A stretch of DNA of 64,000 nucleotides from Candidatus Gastranaerophilales bacterium (GCA_944323255.1 CALURU010000009.1:1-64000), one strand, 5' to 3'; positions 53,041 through 62,630 are shown, counted from the first letter of the stretch. The notes: generated by a model not told the origin, from the letters alone. Numbers and translations are program-made.

Positions 53041-53539
53041 TATTATTCTCGTCGGAATGCCCGGGTGCGGAAAGACCACTATTGGCGCTCTTCTTGCAGA
53101 AAAACTTCCGGATTATGTGCATATCGACCTCGATAGTGTAATCGAAAGAACTGCCGGAATGAAAATCAGCGATATTTTTGAAAAATATTCCGAAGATTAT
53201 TTTAGAAAACTGGAATACGATACCATAAAATTGTGCTGTGCAGGTTCAAAACGCATTATATCAACAGGCGGAGGCGCTTTCGAAAACCCTGACAACAGAG
53301 CTACTCTCTTGAAATTCGGAAAAGTATTTTATTTAAAAACAAATCCTGATATACTGTATGACAGATTAAAAGAAGATTCTGCAAGACCTCTTCTGCAAAA
53401 GGAAAATCCAAAAGAAATTCTGAATAATATGCTCAAAAAAAGAGAGCAAAATTATATAAAAGCACACTATATTATAGATACAGACCTGCTGGATTTAAAT
53501 GAAATTATAGGGTTAATACTGGATGAAACAAGTTCTTAA
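53030..53539 (+). CDS. aroK: shikimate kinase
   Basis: P-loop ILVGMPGCGKTTIGALLAEK, shikimate-binding HIDLDSVIERT, FRKLEYD and STGGGAF motifs; 169 residues. Middle gene of the aroC-aroK-aroB run, overlapping both neighbours, which points to coupled translation. Confidence 0.96.
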   Translation: MVTNIILVGMPGCGKTTIGALLAEKLPDYVHIDLDSVIERTAGMKISDIFEKYSEDYFRKLEYDTIKLCCAGSKRIISTGGGAFENPDNRATLLKFGKVFYLKTNPDILYDRLKEDSARPLLQKENPKEILNNMLKKREQNYIKAHYIIDTDLLDLNEIIGLILDETSS

Positions 53540-54602
53540 TGTAAAAACTGATAATAGCGAATACGCAATAGAAATTTCCGATAACAGTTTCGAAAAACTT
53601 AATAAAGAAATAAACGAAGCTACAAAAGGACAAAAAAGGCTTATAGTTATTTCCCAAAAGGTTTACAATTTATATTATGACAGATTCGGGTTTTCAAAAG
53701 ACGAACTCTTTGTTCTTAAAGACGGGGAAAAAGAAAAAAATTACAAAAACTACCTCAAAATTATTAACCGTGCGCTGGAGCTCGGACTTACACGCAAAGA
53801 CGTTATGGTAGCACTCGGAGGCGGAGTCGTCGGCGATATCACCGGGTTTGCAGCATCTACTTATATGAGAGGAATTGATTATATTCAAGTACCAACTACA
53901 CTGCTCTCTGCAGTAGACTCTTCGGTCGGAGGAAAAACCGCCATAGATCTCGATGAAGCCAAAAATATTATTGGTACTTTTTATCAGCCTAAAGCCGTTT
54001 TTATTAATATTAACTTTTTAAACACACTTGATAAAAGGCAATTCCTGTCAGGTCTCGGGGAAGTTTTAAAATATGCATTCATTGAAGAAAACTGCGACTA
54101 CGATTCTGCTTTGTATCTGTTTGAATTCCTAACCCTCGCCTGCGAAAAAATTCTACAAAAAGAACCAATTACAATTATCAGGATGATTGAATACTGTCTT
54201 AATCTGAAAACAACAGTAGTAAATCAGGATGAAAAAGAAAGCGGACTTAGAAAAGTGCTGAACTTCGGGCATACATTTGCTCACGCATTAGAAACTATTA
54301 CAAAATACAAAAAATATACCCACGGTGAAGCTGTTGTATATGGAATGTTTTTTATCCTAAACTGGGCTTATAAAAAAGAATTCATTACATATTCTTACTA
54401 CCGACTGTCTATAGAACTCCTTGAAAAATACGGATTCAAACCTCTGGATAAAGATTTTCTGCCGGATAAAATATTTAGTATTATGAAAAAAGATAAAAAA
54501 GCCGTAGGAGATAACATAACATTTATTGTTCCATGTGCAAAAAAACGGGTCAAAGAAGTCAAACTCTCACCCGCCGAAGTTATGTCAATGCTCAATTCCT
54601 AA
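53523..54602 (+). CDS. aroB: 3-dehydroquinate synthase
   Basis: NAD- and metal-dependent. VALGGGVVGDITGFAAS, PTTLLSAVDSSVGGKTAIDL, LGEVLKYAFIE and metal-site NFGHTFAHALE are the family blocks; 359 residues. Overlaps aroK by 17 bases. Confidence 0.96.
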   Translation: MKQVLNVKTDNSEYAIEISDNSFEKLNKEINEATKGQKRLIVISQKVYNLYYDRFGFSKDELFVLKDGEKEKNYKNYLKIINRALELGLTRKDVMVALGGGVVGDITGFAASTYMRGIDYIQVPTTLLSAVDSSVGGKTAIDLDEAKNIIGTFYQPKAVFININFLNTLDKRQFLSGLGEVLKYAFIEENCDYDSALYLFEFLTLACEKILQKEPITIIRMIEYCLNLKTTVVNQDEKESGLRKVLNFGHTFAHALETITKYKKYTHGEAVVYGMFFILNWAYKKEFITYSYYRLSIELLEKYGFKPLDKDFLPDKIFSIMKKDKKAVGDNITFIVPCAKKRVKEVKLSPAEVMSMLNS

Positions 54603-54647
54603 TAATTAAGCACTTTACCGATTAAACCCGATTAACTCAAAGACTTA

Positions 54648-54980
54648 TTACATAGCGCCGGTTGCAAAAGATGCTGCCGCTTCATAAGGATTTTCAACTC
54701 CGGCATCAACAGCAGCTTTAAACGCTGTTTCAAACGCCTTGTCTGAATTTTCTGCAATTTGAGGTGATTCTAACAATGCTTTCAGGTCGTGCTTAGTATC
54801 ATCTGCACCTTTAAACAACATTGAGCGACCAATTACTTCTGCTTTAGGGTCAGAAAAATCGCTTAGCTGAGGTGATTCGGTCGGCTCAGAGGCATCATTC
54901 GAAACTTCCTGCGGCTGCTTAGATATACCGCTGTAGTTTATTTGATTAACACTAAATTTTGGACCATTTACTTCACTCAT
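54648..54980 (-). CDS. hypothetical protein with FK motif
   Basis: A 110-residue protein without a signal peptide; N-terminus Ser/Pro/Glu-rich (GPKFSVNQINYSG), then SMLFKGADDTKH, a member of the FG/FK class, and an Ala-rich helical C-terminus ending in ATGAM. It lies downstream of the flagellar genes, separated by a repeat region. Its C-terminus shows some likeness of style to the protein at 60728. Function unknown. Confidence 0.65.
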   Translation of the reverse strand: MSEVNGPKFSVNQINYSGISKQPQEVSNDASEPTESPQLSDFSDPKAEVIGRSMLFKGADDTKHDLKALLESPQIAENSDKAFETAFKAAVDAGVENPYEAAASFATGAM

Positions 54981-55483
54981 GTAGTTACCTCGCTAGTTTA
55001 TTAAATTATATCATATTCAGTTTTTAATCAACCATCCATTAGTACTAAAACGTTAGATTAATTTTTTTTGCTAGCTGAAGCCTAAATTTTTACAAAAATT
55101 TACTTTTTTAACCCTTTGGGCGGGGGACATTAACTTCTATATTGTAGGTCAGCTTTACTAAGTTATTGTTATTGTGAAGGGTGAAGGGTGAGGTGTGAAG
55201 GGAGCTTTTAAAAATATGTAGGTCAGGTTTTACCTGACAATAACTACAAGTCTATTTTAATACTCCAAGTCCCCCTTTAAAACATAACTCCTAGTTAAAA
55301 ATCAGCTTGTTAACCCTTTGGGCGGGGGACATTAACTTCTATATTGTAGGTCGGCTTTACTAAGCCGACAAAAACTTTTTTCGGGTGAAGTGTTAGGCGT
55401 GAAGTGTGAAGGGAGCTTTTAAAAATATGTAGGTCAGGTTTTACCTGACAATAACTTTTGTGAAGGGTGAAGTTAAAATCAAA
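54981..55483 (-). repeat. repeat region, array 4 of variable-stem repeats with insertions
   Basis: A 503-base stretch without a gene. Two blocks (55108-55248 and 55310-55457, offset 202) share TTAACCCTTTGGGCGGGGGA, then an AT stretch, GTAGGTC hairpins, GTGAAGG heptamers and GTAGGTCAGGTTTTACCTG. GGGGGAC (55122-55128) can pair with GTCCCCC (55269-55275); the flanks of both arms resemble array 1 read on the other strand (TTAACCTTTTGGACGGGAGA there). So it looks like a variable-stem repeat whose loop was invaded by palindromic repeats. Confidence 0.75.
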
Positions 55484-56800
55484 TTACACACCGCCAAGCT
55501 GTATAAGTTGATTTACAGTATTTTCGTATTCAACTTTCTCATCAGTAGACTGCCTTAAAAACCCGTTAATTTCATCCATCATAGCAATAGCCTTATCGCA
55601 AACAGGGTCAGAACCTTTCACGTAAGCACCGATATTAATTAAATCCTCATTTTTTCTGTGTACTGCAAGCAGATTCCTTAAATTTCCCGCAGCAGCACGG
55701 TGTTCTTTTGTTGTAACATCACCCATAACCCTGCTTAATGACTGCAGCACATCAATTGCAGGATAATGGTTTTTGTGCGCCAAATCTCTCGATAACATAA
55801 TGTGACCATCCAGAATACTTCTTGCAGTATCAGAAATAGGCTCATTAAAATCATCACCCTCTACAAGTACTGTATAAAGTCCCGTTATTGTTCCGAATTC
55901 ATTTGTACCTGCTCTTTCCATAAGCTTTGGCATTAGAGCAAAAACAGATGGAGTATAACCTCTTGTTGCAGGAGGTTCACCGATTGCAAGCCCGACTTCC
56001 CTCTGTGCCATTGCAATACGGGTAATACTATCCAGCATAAACAAAACATCCAGACCTTTGTCTCTAAAATATTCAGCAATAGAAGTTGCAACAAATGCTG
56101 CCTTAATTTTTACTAATGACGGCTGGTCAGAAGTTGCCGCAACAACTATTGAACGCTTCATACCTTCTGCGCCCAGAATTTCTTCTATAAATTCCTTAAC
56201 CTCACGCCCGCGTTCACCTATCAAGGCGATAACGTTTAAATCCGCATAAGTATTTTTAGCCATCATACCGATAGTTGTGCTTTTCCCAACGCCTGAACCG
56301 GCAAAAATGCCCATTCTCTGCCCCTTGCCGACCGTCATAAAACCATCTACAGATTTAATCCCCAAAGAAAGCGGCTCGGATATGCGCTTACGTTTGAGAG
56401 GATTTATAGTATCTGCATGGGTTGAGCGATATTCACTAAACCTTATTTCTCCAAGCGTATCAATCGGACGTCCAAGTCCATCCAATACCCTTCCTATAAG
56501 CTGCGTTCCAACACCAATCTTCATTGGAGCACCAGTATTCACTACAAGAGCCCCGGGGTGGATTCCATCCGGAGAAGCCAAAGGCATCAAAAGTATCTTG
56601 TCTTTCTTAAAACCAACAACCTCCGCCATTGTCGGAGTGTCATTGTAATTATTATATATATAGCACAAATCGCCTATTGAAGATTTTGGACCGTCAGATT
56701 CTATTGTAAGACCGATAATCTCTGTTATCTTGCCGATTTCTTTTATAGTTTCCGTATTCTTAATTATTTCCAGATATTTATTTTTGTCCCATTCCATCAT
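55484..56800 (-). CDS. fliI: flagellar export ATPase FliI
   Basis: ATPase powering type III export for the flagellum. Walker A GIFAGSGVGKSTTIGMMAKN, Walker B LDVLFMLDSITRIAMAQREV and GYTPSVFALMPKLMERAG. 438 residues, complete. Overlaps fliH by 23 bases. Related type III secretion ATPases are close, but fliF, fliG and fliH upstream favour flagella. Confidence 0.95.
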   Translation of the reverse strand: MMEWDKNKYLEIIKNTETIKEIGKITEIIGLTIESDGPKSSIGDLCYIYNNYNDTPTMAEVVGFKKDKILLMPLASPDGIHPGALVVNTGAPMKIGVGTQLIGRVLDGLGRPIDTLGEIRFSEYRSTHADTINPLKRKRISEPLSLGIKSVDGFMTVGKGQRMGIFAGSGVGKSTTIGMMAKNTYADLNVIALIGERGREVKEFIEEILGAEGMKRSIVVAATSDQPSLVKIKAAFVATSIAEYFRDKGLDVLFMLDSITRIAMAQREVGLAIGEPPATRGYTPSVFALMPKLMERAGTNEFGTITGLYTVLVEGDDFNEPISDTARSILDGHIMLSRDLAHKNHYPAIDVLQSLSRVMGDVTTKEHRAAAGNLRNLLAVHRKNEDLINIGAYVKGSDPVCDKAIAMMDEINGFLRQSTDEKVEYENTVNQLIQLGGV

Positions 56801-57536
56801 CCGTACCCGTCAGCATCTTTTCTGCTATTTCCGCTATCTGGACAGAAACTCTTGAATCAAGTCTTGTACTCAAAGTCTCAACAATTACACCGTCAGCCGA
56901 AAGTGAATTGTCCTCCAGTATCTTTAATGACTGAAGTTTTGGTATTTCCTCTCTAAATTTTGAAGTAAGATTGTTAATATTATCAACCAGTACAGGATTG
57001 ACAATAATAGTAATATTTTCTTTATCATTCAATTTTTTTATAGCATCAAGAGTTATTTTATACAAAACTTTTTCATTAAACTTCTGATGGCAAACCTTGT
57101 CTGCAATTGCAATAACTAAATCTACAATATCACGTGAGGCAGAATCTATTATATTTTTCTTTAATTCAAATGAACTTGCGGCAAGTGTATCCAGCGATTT
57201 TAAGCCTTCAGAAGCGTCATTTTGGAACTTGTAAAGTCCGTCTTGCTCGCCTTTTTTAAAACCTTCTTCATATGCCTGTTTTTTTATCGTTTCATACTCT
57301 TTTTCTGCCTTTTTCTTTGCGTTTTCGATTATTGCCTCTGCCTCGGTATTGGCAGTCTGAATAACTACCTGAGATTTGTTCTCGGCATTTGCAATAATCT
57401 GCTGTGCTTTTGCGTCAGTCTCATCTATAATCTGCTGAACCTTTGCCTGCTGACGGGTTACACTGGACTGCTCTATCGGCAAAACATAGTTATCGCCTAC
57501 TTGAATTTCTTCAGATTTTATCCTGTTGCTACTCAA
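56778..57536 (-). CDS. fliH: FliH-like flagellar export regulator
   Basis: A 252-residue protein with a long coiled-coil N-terminal half rich in Gln/Ala/Lys (AKAQQIIANAENKSQ, AEAIIENAKKKAEKEYE) and the C-terminal domain VDLVIAIADKVCHQKF, as in FliH and V/A-type ATPase E subunits. It controls FliI. It overlaps fliG by 8 bases and fliI by 23, so translation is coupled. Sequence identity of this family is low; the context decides. Confidence 0.88.
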   Translation of the reverse strand: MSSNRIKSEEIQVGDNYVLPIEQSSVTRQQAKVQQIIDETDAKAQQIIANAENKSQVVIQTANTEAEAIIENAKKKAEKEYETIKKQAYEEGFKKGEQDGLYKFQNDASEGLKSLDTLAASSFELKKNIIDSASRDIVDLVIAIADKVCHQKFNEKVLYKITLDAIKKLNDKENITIIVNPVLVDNINNLTSKFREEIPKLQSLKILEDNSLSADGVIVETLSTRLDSRVSVQIAEIAEKMLTGTDDGMGQK

Positions 57537-58578
57537 TTAATTCATCCTCTACACTTGCACGGGTTATTGTAATTTCACCGGTTGCTTCAAGATTTCTGAT
57601 AGAATTTACAATACTTGTTTGAGCCTCCTGAACCTCTTTTGCTCTTACCGGTCCTAAGTATTCCATATCATCAGTAAGCATTTGTCTTGCACGCTCTGAC
57701 ATGTTCTTAAAGATTTTCTCTTTTATTTCGTCCTTAGTTCCCTTGAGTGCGAGAGCCAGCTGCTTAGTATCAATTTCTCTAAGCAGTCTCTGAATAGCTC
57801 TGTCATCAAGTATAATAATATCTTCAAATACGAACATAAGATCTCGTACTTCCTGCGCCATTTTCTGATTCTCAATATCAAGCCATTCCATAATATTCTT
57901 TTCTGTACCTCTATCGCAACAGTTAAGAATATTAGCAAGCGATTCGACACCGCCGGCATTCGAAAAATCCTGAACAAGAAGGGCTGAAAATTTACGTTCT
58001 ACAATATCTTCAATAGTAGATAAGATCTCCGGATTCGTCGGAGTCATATCAGCAATTTTCATTGATACTACAGCCTGAATATCCGGAGGTAAAAATGCTA
58101 AGACCTGTGCCGCAAGCTCCGGACGCAAATATGCAAGAATTAACGCTAAAAGCTGCGGATTCTCTGATGCAAATGTGTTTGCAAGCTGGGAAGGATCTGC
58201 ATCATTAAGAAAATAAAACGGGTTGGTATTAACCATCGAATTTACTTTTTCCAGCAACTTAGATGCTTCCGCTTCGCCGTATGTTTGCGCCAAAAGCTGT
58301 TTAGCGTAGCTTACACCACCCTGAGCTATATAATTTCTTGCCTGAAATACTGATTTGAATTCCAACAATACTTCGTTCAAATCCTCATCAGATATTTTAC
58401 CTAAATTCGCAATATCCAGAGTAATTTGCTCCAATAAATCTTCATCTTTTATATTCTTTAATATCTCAGAAGCTGTTGTCGGTCCAAGCGCAATTAAAAG
58501 CGCAGCAACCTTCTGGCTCGGTCGAGTCAGTGTTTTCTTCGCTTCTTCTTTCGCTTTTTTTATCTCTTCTATACCCAT
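57529..58578 (-). CDS. fliG: flagellar motor switch protein FliG
   Basis: Rotor protein between the MS ring and C ring. All three domains visible over 349 residues: N-terminal LTRPSQKVAALLIALGPTTA, middle NPQLLALILAYLRPELAAQV, C-terminal MFVFEDIIILDDRAIQRLLREID with charged torque helix KGTKDEIKEKIFKNMSERA. It is separated from fliF by repeat array 3. Confidence 0.96.
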   Translation of the reverse strand: MGIEEIKKAKEEAKKTLTRPSQKVAALLIALGPTTASEILKNIKDEDLLEQITLDIANLGKISDEDLNEVLLEFKSVFQARNYIAQGGVSYAKQLLAQTYGEAEASKLLEKVNSMVNTNPFYFLNDADPSQLANTFASENPQLLALILAYLRPELAAQVLAFLPPDIQAVVSMKIADMTPTNPEILSTIEDIVERKFSALLVQDFSNAGGVESLANILNCCDRGTEKNIMEWLDIENQKMAQEVRDLMFVFEDIIILDDRAIQRLLREIDTKQLALALKGTKDEIKEKIFKNMSERARQMLTDDMEYLGPVRAKEVQEAQTSIVNSIRNLEATGEITITRASVEDELIE

Positions 58579-58597
58579 TTTTTTTACCTATACTTTT

Positions 58598-58870
58598 CGG
58601 TTGACATCGGTCAAGATTACTAATTTATTTTGTTCCGCCAGGTCAACCTCTGCTGACTTTGCTACTAACCGGCTGCACTTGGCACTCTTTTCACCACCGG
58701 TTGACATTGGTCAAGACTACTAATTATTTTGTTCCGCCAGGTCAACCTCTGCTGACTTTGCTACTAACCGGCTGCACTTGGCACTCTTTTCACCACCGGT
58801 TGACATTGGTCAAGACTACTAATTTGTTTTATCCCGCCGGGTCAACCTCTGCTGACTTTGCTACTAACCC
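58598..58870 (-). repeat. variable-stem repeat, array 3 (three copies)
   Basis: Copies begin at 58598, 58698 and 58797 (period 100/99). GGTTGAC (58599-58605) can pair with GTCAACC (58642-58648); then CTCTGCTGACTTTGCTAC as in array 2. The third copy is cut short at about 58870 where AACCCAACATTAAC joins it; the same string ends a GTAGGTTGGGTTTACC hairpin at about 58962-58987. The 441-base gap between fliF and fliG holds only these repeats and AT-rich filler. Confidence 0.93.
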
Positions 58871-59019
58871 AACATTAACCTTGTTCAAGTGCCTTTTGTT
58901 AAACCTAGCTCTTCATTCTACAAACTCTATTCAATTTTCAATGTATTCTTTTTCACTTGTAGGTTGGGTTTACCAACCCAACATTAACTTTTGCAGGGTG
59001 AGTACGCTTACCCGCATTC

Positions 59020-60570
59020 TTAATCTCTTATAAAGGAAGTGATGAGTTTTGCAGCCTCCTCTGGTGATGCCATTACTGCCTCATTTAATTCGTTTATATT
59101 TTGTTCCTTCTGAGATTTTATCTCCTTTTTGTTTAATTCAACACGAGGCAGATCCTCTTCTTCCTCAATTTCTTCAGGACGTTCCGGCACTATTTCTTCC
59201 TGTTGAATTATATGTTCCTGTCTGCGTTTTGCGGAAGGCATTTTGGATACAAAATTCTTTAAAATATACAATGCAAAACATCCTAAAATCAATACTACCA
59301 GCAATGGTATTACAGATGAAGTTATGAAATAGAACATTTGTTCTTTCTGATACTGTTCCGTAAACGCTTCATTAGCCTTCTTATCAATTGTTGCACCTTC
59401 AAACTGAAGTCCTGAAACAGAAACCACATCGCCACGTGAAAAATCTACACCGGCTGCAGATAAAATCAGATTTCTAAGCTCTTCTTTCTCTGCATCAGTC
59501 AAAATCTTATTTACCGCAACAGCTATTGATAACCTTTTTACCGTGCCAGGTGCATAAATTACCTGTTTAACTTCCTTTGAAACACTGTAATTTACTGCTG
59601 TTTTCTGTTTTGAATAATTTAAATTTCTCTGATTGACATTATTAGGATTTGGCACATTATTCGGGTTCTCATATGTTTCAACCTCTGTTTGCGAACTTGT
59701 TATAACACCTTCACCCTTGTCATTTACAGGTATGTAGCTTTCTATTGTAGCTTTTGCGGAATTAAAATCAATATCCGCATTAACCTGAACGGACACATTT
59801 CCTTTTCCGACAATTTTTTCCAGAACATCAGAAACTTTTTTTGCCGTGTCTTTTTCCAAATTTGATTTAAAACTCTCCATATCTGTTGAATTTTTGGAAG
59901 TTTCATCAGACAGACTGTTGCCGTTTTGATCTGTAATAAAAACCTGATCTGCAGTCATGCGGGGAACTGCATAAGCAACCAGATTTTTTATAGCTTTAAC
60001 CTGTGAACTTTTTATTTTATACCCCGGCTCCAGCACCAGAACAACTGATGCCGTAGGCTTTTCATCATTATCATCAAAAATTGAACGTTCAGGTTCAGCA
60101 AGCTGCACACGTGCATACTTTACCCCCTGAATTTTTTCTATTGAACGGGTTAATTCTCCCTGAAAAATTCTCTGTTTTGTTAATTTGTTCTTAAAATCGG
60201 TAGAGCCGAGCTGCATATCATCCAAAAGCTCAAACCCTGTATCACCATCTTTTATTAAGTCATTTTCCGCAACAAACAACCGCATATCATCACGAACATT
60301 TGATGGTACAAGAATGGTTTTATGATCCTCGGAAACCTTGTATTGATAACCGTTTTTCTTCATACCTTCAACTATGCTCATTGCATTTACTTCATTGAGG
60401 TCTGAATATAATACTACCCAATCCGGCTCCAGTGCTTTTGATAAGAAAAAAGTCGCTGCAACAATTGTCAGTACTATCAAAGCAAGCATTCCAAGCTTTT
60501 GATTTCCGTCCAACCCATTCCATAACTTTTTTACATCATTAGCCAGTAGTGCAAAATAATTATTTTCCAT
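59020..60570 (-). CDS. fliF: flagellar MS-ring protein FliF
   Basis: Two membrane segments (LGMLALIVLTIVAATFFLS near residue 25, and VIPLLVVLILGCFALYIL near 425), the YscJ/FliF ring-building domains between (ALEPDWVVLYSDLNEVNA, EGELTRSIEKIQGVKYARVQLAEPERSIF) and a C-terminal FliG-binding tail. 516 residues from ATG 60570, which GGGGAG precedes. Confidence 0.95.
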   Translation of the reverse strand: MENNYFALLANDVKKLWNGLDGNQKLGMLALIVLTIVAATFFLSKALEPDWVVLYSDLNEVNAMSIVEGMKKNGYQYKVSEDHKTILVPSNVRDDMRLFVAENDLIKDGDTGFELLDDMQLGSTDFKNKLTKQRIFQGELTRSIEKIQGVKYARVQLAEPERSIFDDNDEKPTASVVLVLEPGYKIKSSQVKAIKNLVAYAVPRMTADQVFITDQNGNSLSDETSKNSTDMESFKSNLEKDTAKKVSDVLEKIVGKGNVSVQVNADIDFNSAKATIESYIPVNDKGEGVITSSQTEVETYENPNNVPNPNNVNQRNLNYSKQKTAVNYSVSKEVKQVIYAPGTVKRLSIAVAVNKILTDAEKEELRNLILSAAGVDFSRGDVVSVSGLQFEGATIDKKANEAFTEQYQKEQMFYFITSSVIPLLVVLILGCFALYILKNFVSKMPSAKRRQEHIIQQEEIVPERPEEIEEEEDLPRVELNKKEIKSQKEQNINELNEAVMASPEEAAKLITSFIRD

Positions 60571-60727
60571 GTACTCCCCGCGCACAATTATTCAATATAA
60601 TAATATCCTATCAAAAAAATCTTTTCAACTTGTAAATATTTATGAAGTACAGATTATTGCAGAGCAGCCACAGTAAATTGTTCGGCACTCAATGCTCTTG
60701 TATTTTATGATATATCCGGCTTAAAAA

Positions 60728-61225
60728 CTAAAAAACTTTATAAGAACATGTACTCAAAGTTTCAGGAGCATTTCTTGTCATTAATGCACTTCTTTGATAA
60801 GCATTATATGCATTTTGAATAACAACAGATTCATCAACAGAATATCCATGAGTTAAAGCTCCTCTTAAAATACTGTTGTCTGAATATGATGATGCAGAGA
60901 AAGATGACAACTCCGTATTTGACTGCGGCTTAGCTGTTGAATTTACATCTGTATTTACGTTTGGTACATTTTTCTTAATGTCCGAAATATCCGGCGGAAA
61001 ATCTTCATACAAAGGTTCATATTGAGAAATATCATGATAAGCTATTCTTGCCTGCGGCTTACCTTCAAAAAATGCACGACTGTACACCTCTGACTCTTCT
61101 GTTGTCTCATCAACTTTGTCATAAGGCGTATGTGCATTTATTGTGATTGTTTTCGGTGTAAACGGCGACGTCAGTTGACCATATATAGTCGTCGGCGAAT
61201 ACGGTGCCAAATTCTCAATACTCAT
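60728..61225 (-). CDS. hypothetical protein upstream of fliF
   Basis: A 165-residue protein, Ser/Thr/Pro/Asn-rich with low predicted structure for the first 110 residues and a helical C-terminal part (GYSVDESVVIQNAYNAYQRS). No signal peptide. It lies 158 bases upstream of fliF in the same orientation and may belong to the flagellar unit. No family recognised. Confidence 0.6.
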   Translation of the reverse strand: MSIENLAPYSPTTIYGQLTSPFTPKTITINAHTPYDKVDETTEESEVYSRAFFEGKPQARIAYHDISQYEPLYEDFPPDISDIKKNVPNVNTDVNSTAKPQSNTELSSFSASSYSDNSILRGALTHGYSVDESVVIQNAYNAYQRSALMTRNAPETLSTCSYKVF

Positions 61226-61384
61226 ATACTTACTCTTTTGCGATTGAAAATTAATATACTTATATACACTTATTATATAATATTTTATATTATTTCTAAA
61301 GTCTGATTTTTATCAAAATTTACATTTCTTAATATATCAAAAAAGTAAAGTACTATCATATTTTTAATTATAACAGCTCTTTAT

Positions 61385-61612
61385 TTATCTCTTTTCATTT
61401 GCTCTATGAGTGACAAGCGATAATAACTTATATACTTTCTCATTATTTACAACTGTAATTTGAGCTTTATCTTTTAACAGGGTTACGTCAACTGACGGCT
61501 TGTGCTCAAAAATGTTGCCGGTCTGAATACTTACAATTTGTATAAAGTTATCCCTCAATATACTAAGGGGTTCTTTTAAAAATATCTCGAAAGTCTTAAA
61601 AATGTTCATCAT
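61385..61612 (-). CDS. small hypothetical protein
   Basis: Seventy-five residues, mixed alpha/beta in appearance, with no hydrophobic segment and a basic C-terminus. It diverges from xerC across 54 bases. Coding status moderate: reasonable composition, but no strong ribosome-binding site. Confidence 0.45.
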   Translation of the reverse strand: MMNIFKTFEIFLKEPLSILRDNFIQIVSIQTGNIFEHKPSVDVTLLKDKAQITVVNNEKVYKLLSLVTHRANEKR

Positions 61613-61666
61613 AATGCTTCAAACTTTAATACGAGTATTGTATAATATTCGCAGGTAAATGTAAAC

Positions 61667-62590
61667 ATGGATAACAGAGAAAAAGAATACATAGAAGCTT
61701 TTAAAACATATTTAAGCGTAGAAAAGAACTTTTCTTCACACACCTTGAGCGCATACGAATCAGATATTGTAAGCTACATTTTGTGGCTTAACGGTACAAG
61801 CTGCGTTAATGTTGATTTTAACAAGCTTAGAGAATACCTGCATTTTATCCAGAGATTTGATTACAAAAAAACAACTATTGCAAGAAAAGTCGCTGCAATA
61901 AGAACATTTTACAAATTTTTATTCAGAGAAAGATACATGGAATCAGATCCCGCTATATCTCTTTCAGCTCCGAAACGCCCAAAATCTTTGCCAAAGTTTT
62001 TGACGCCGGAAGAAGTAGAACAAATTTTGAATAATGTCAAAATAGAAACACCGGCAGGTTTTAGAAACAGAGTAATACTTGAACTTCTCTGGGCTACGGG
62101 CATGCGTGTTTCGGAATTAAGCAATCTCAATTTTGGCGATTTAAACCTTGATGAAAATGAAATAAGAGTATTTGGTAAAGGTTCTAAAGAAAGAATCGTA
62201 CTTATGTCAGAGCGGGCAAAAAAATATCTTATTCAGTACATAAAATCAGCAAGAAGCCTTCTTGCACCGGGATATGACATAGGAGAAGTTACTGACGATT
62301 CGCCTCTATTCATTAATAATACGGGTTACAGACTACAAAACAAAACCATAAGAAAAGTTATAAATGAGACTGTTGAGAAAATAGAATTACCGAAAAAAGT
62401 TACTCCTCACGTTTTTAGGCATAGTTTTGCAACAAAACTTATCGAAAACGGAGCGGATTTGAGAGTTGTGCAGGAACTTCTCGGGCACGCAGGAATTTCT
62501 AATACACAGATTTACACCCACATATCAATGAAACATATGAAAGACGTATATGAAAATGCCCACCCGCACGGGAACAGCAATAATCAATAA
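61667..62590 (+). CDS. xerC: tyrosine recombinase XerC/XerD
   Basis: Site-specific recombinase resolving chromosome dimers. N-terminal SAM-like domain (residues about 5-90); catalytic Arg in WATGMRVSELSNL, Lys in KGSKERIV, H-x-x-R in HVFRHSFATKL, then His in LLGHAGISNTQIYTH with the nucleophilic Tyr. 307 residues. A TATAAT lies at 61640-61645. Being chromosomal and complete, it is probably the housekeeping enzyme rather than a phage integrase. Confidence 0.93.
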   Translation: MDNREKEYIEAFKTYLSVEKNFSSHTLSAYESDIVSYILWLNGTSCVNVDFNKLREYLHFIQRFDYKKTTIARKVAAIRTFYKFLFRERYMESDPAISLSAPKRPKSLPKFLTPEEVEQILNNVKIETPAGFRNRVILELLWATGMRVSELSNLNFGDLNLDENEIRVFGKGSKERIVLMSERAKKYLIQYIKSARSLLAPGYDIGEVTDDSPLFINNTGYRLQNKTIRKVINETVEKIELPKKVTPHVFRHSFATKLIENGADLRVVQELLGHAGISNTQIYTHISMKHMKDVYENAHPHGNSNNQ

Positions 62591-62630
62591 ATAGGCAGTA
62601 AACATAATTTAAATTAATAAGGATAAAAAA

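Noticed and set aside
58659-59033. 124-codon frame with an internal repeat
   Set aside because: The repeat peptide comes from translating DNA repeat array 3; the frame has no ribosome-binding site and ends in fliF antisense.
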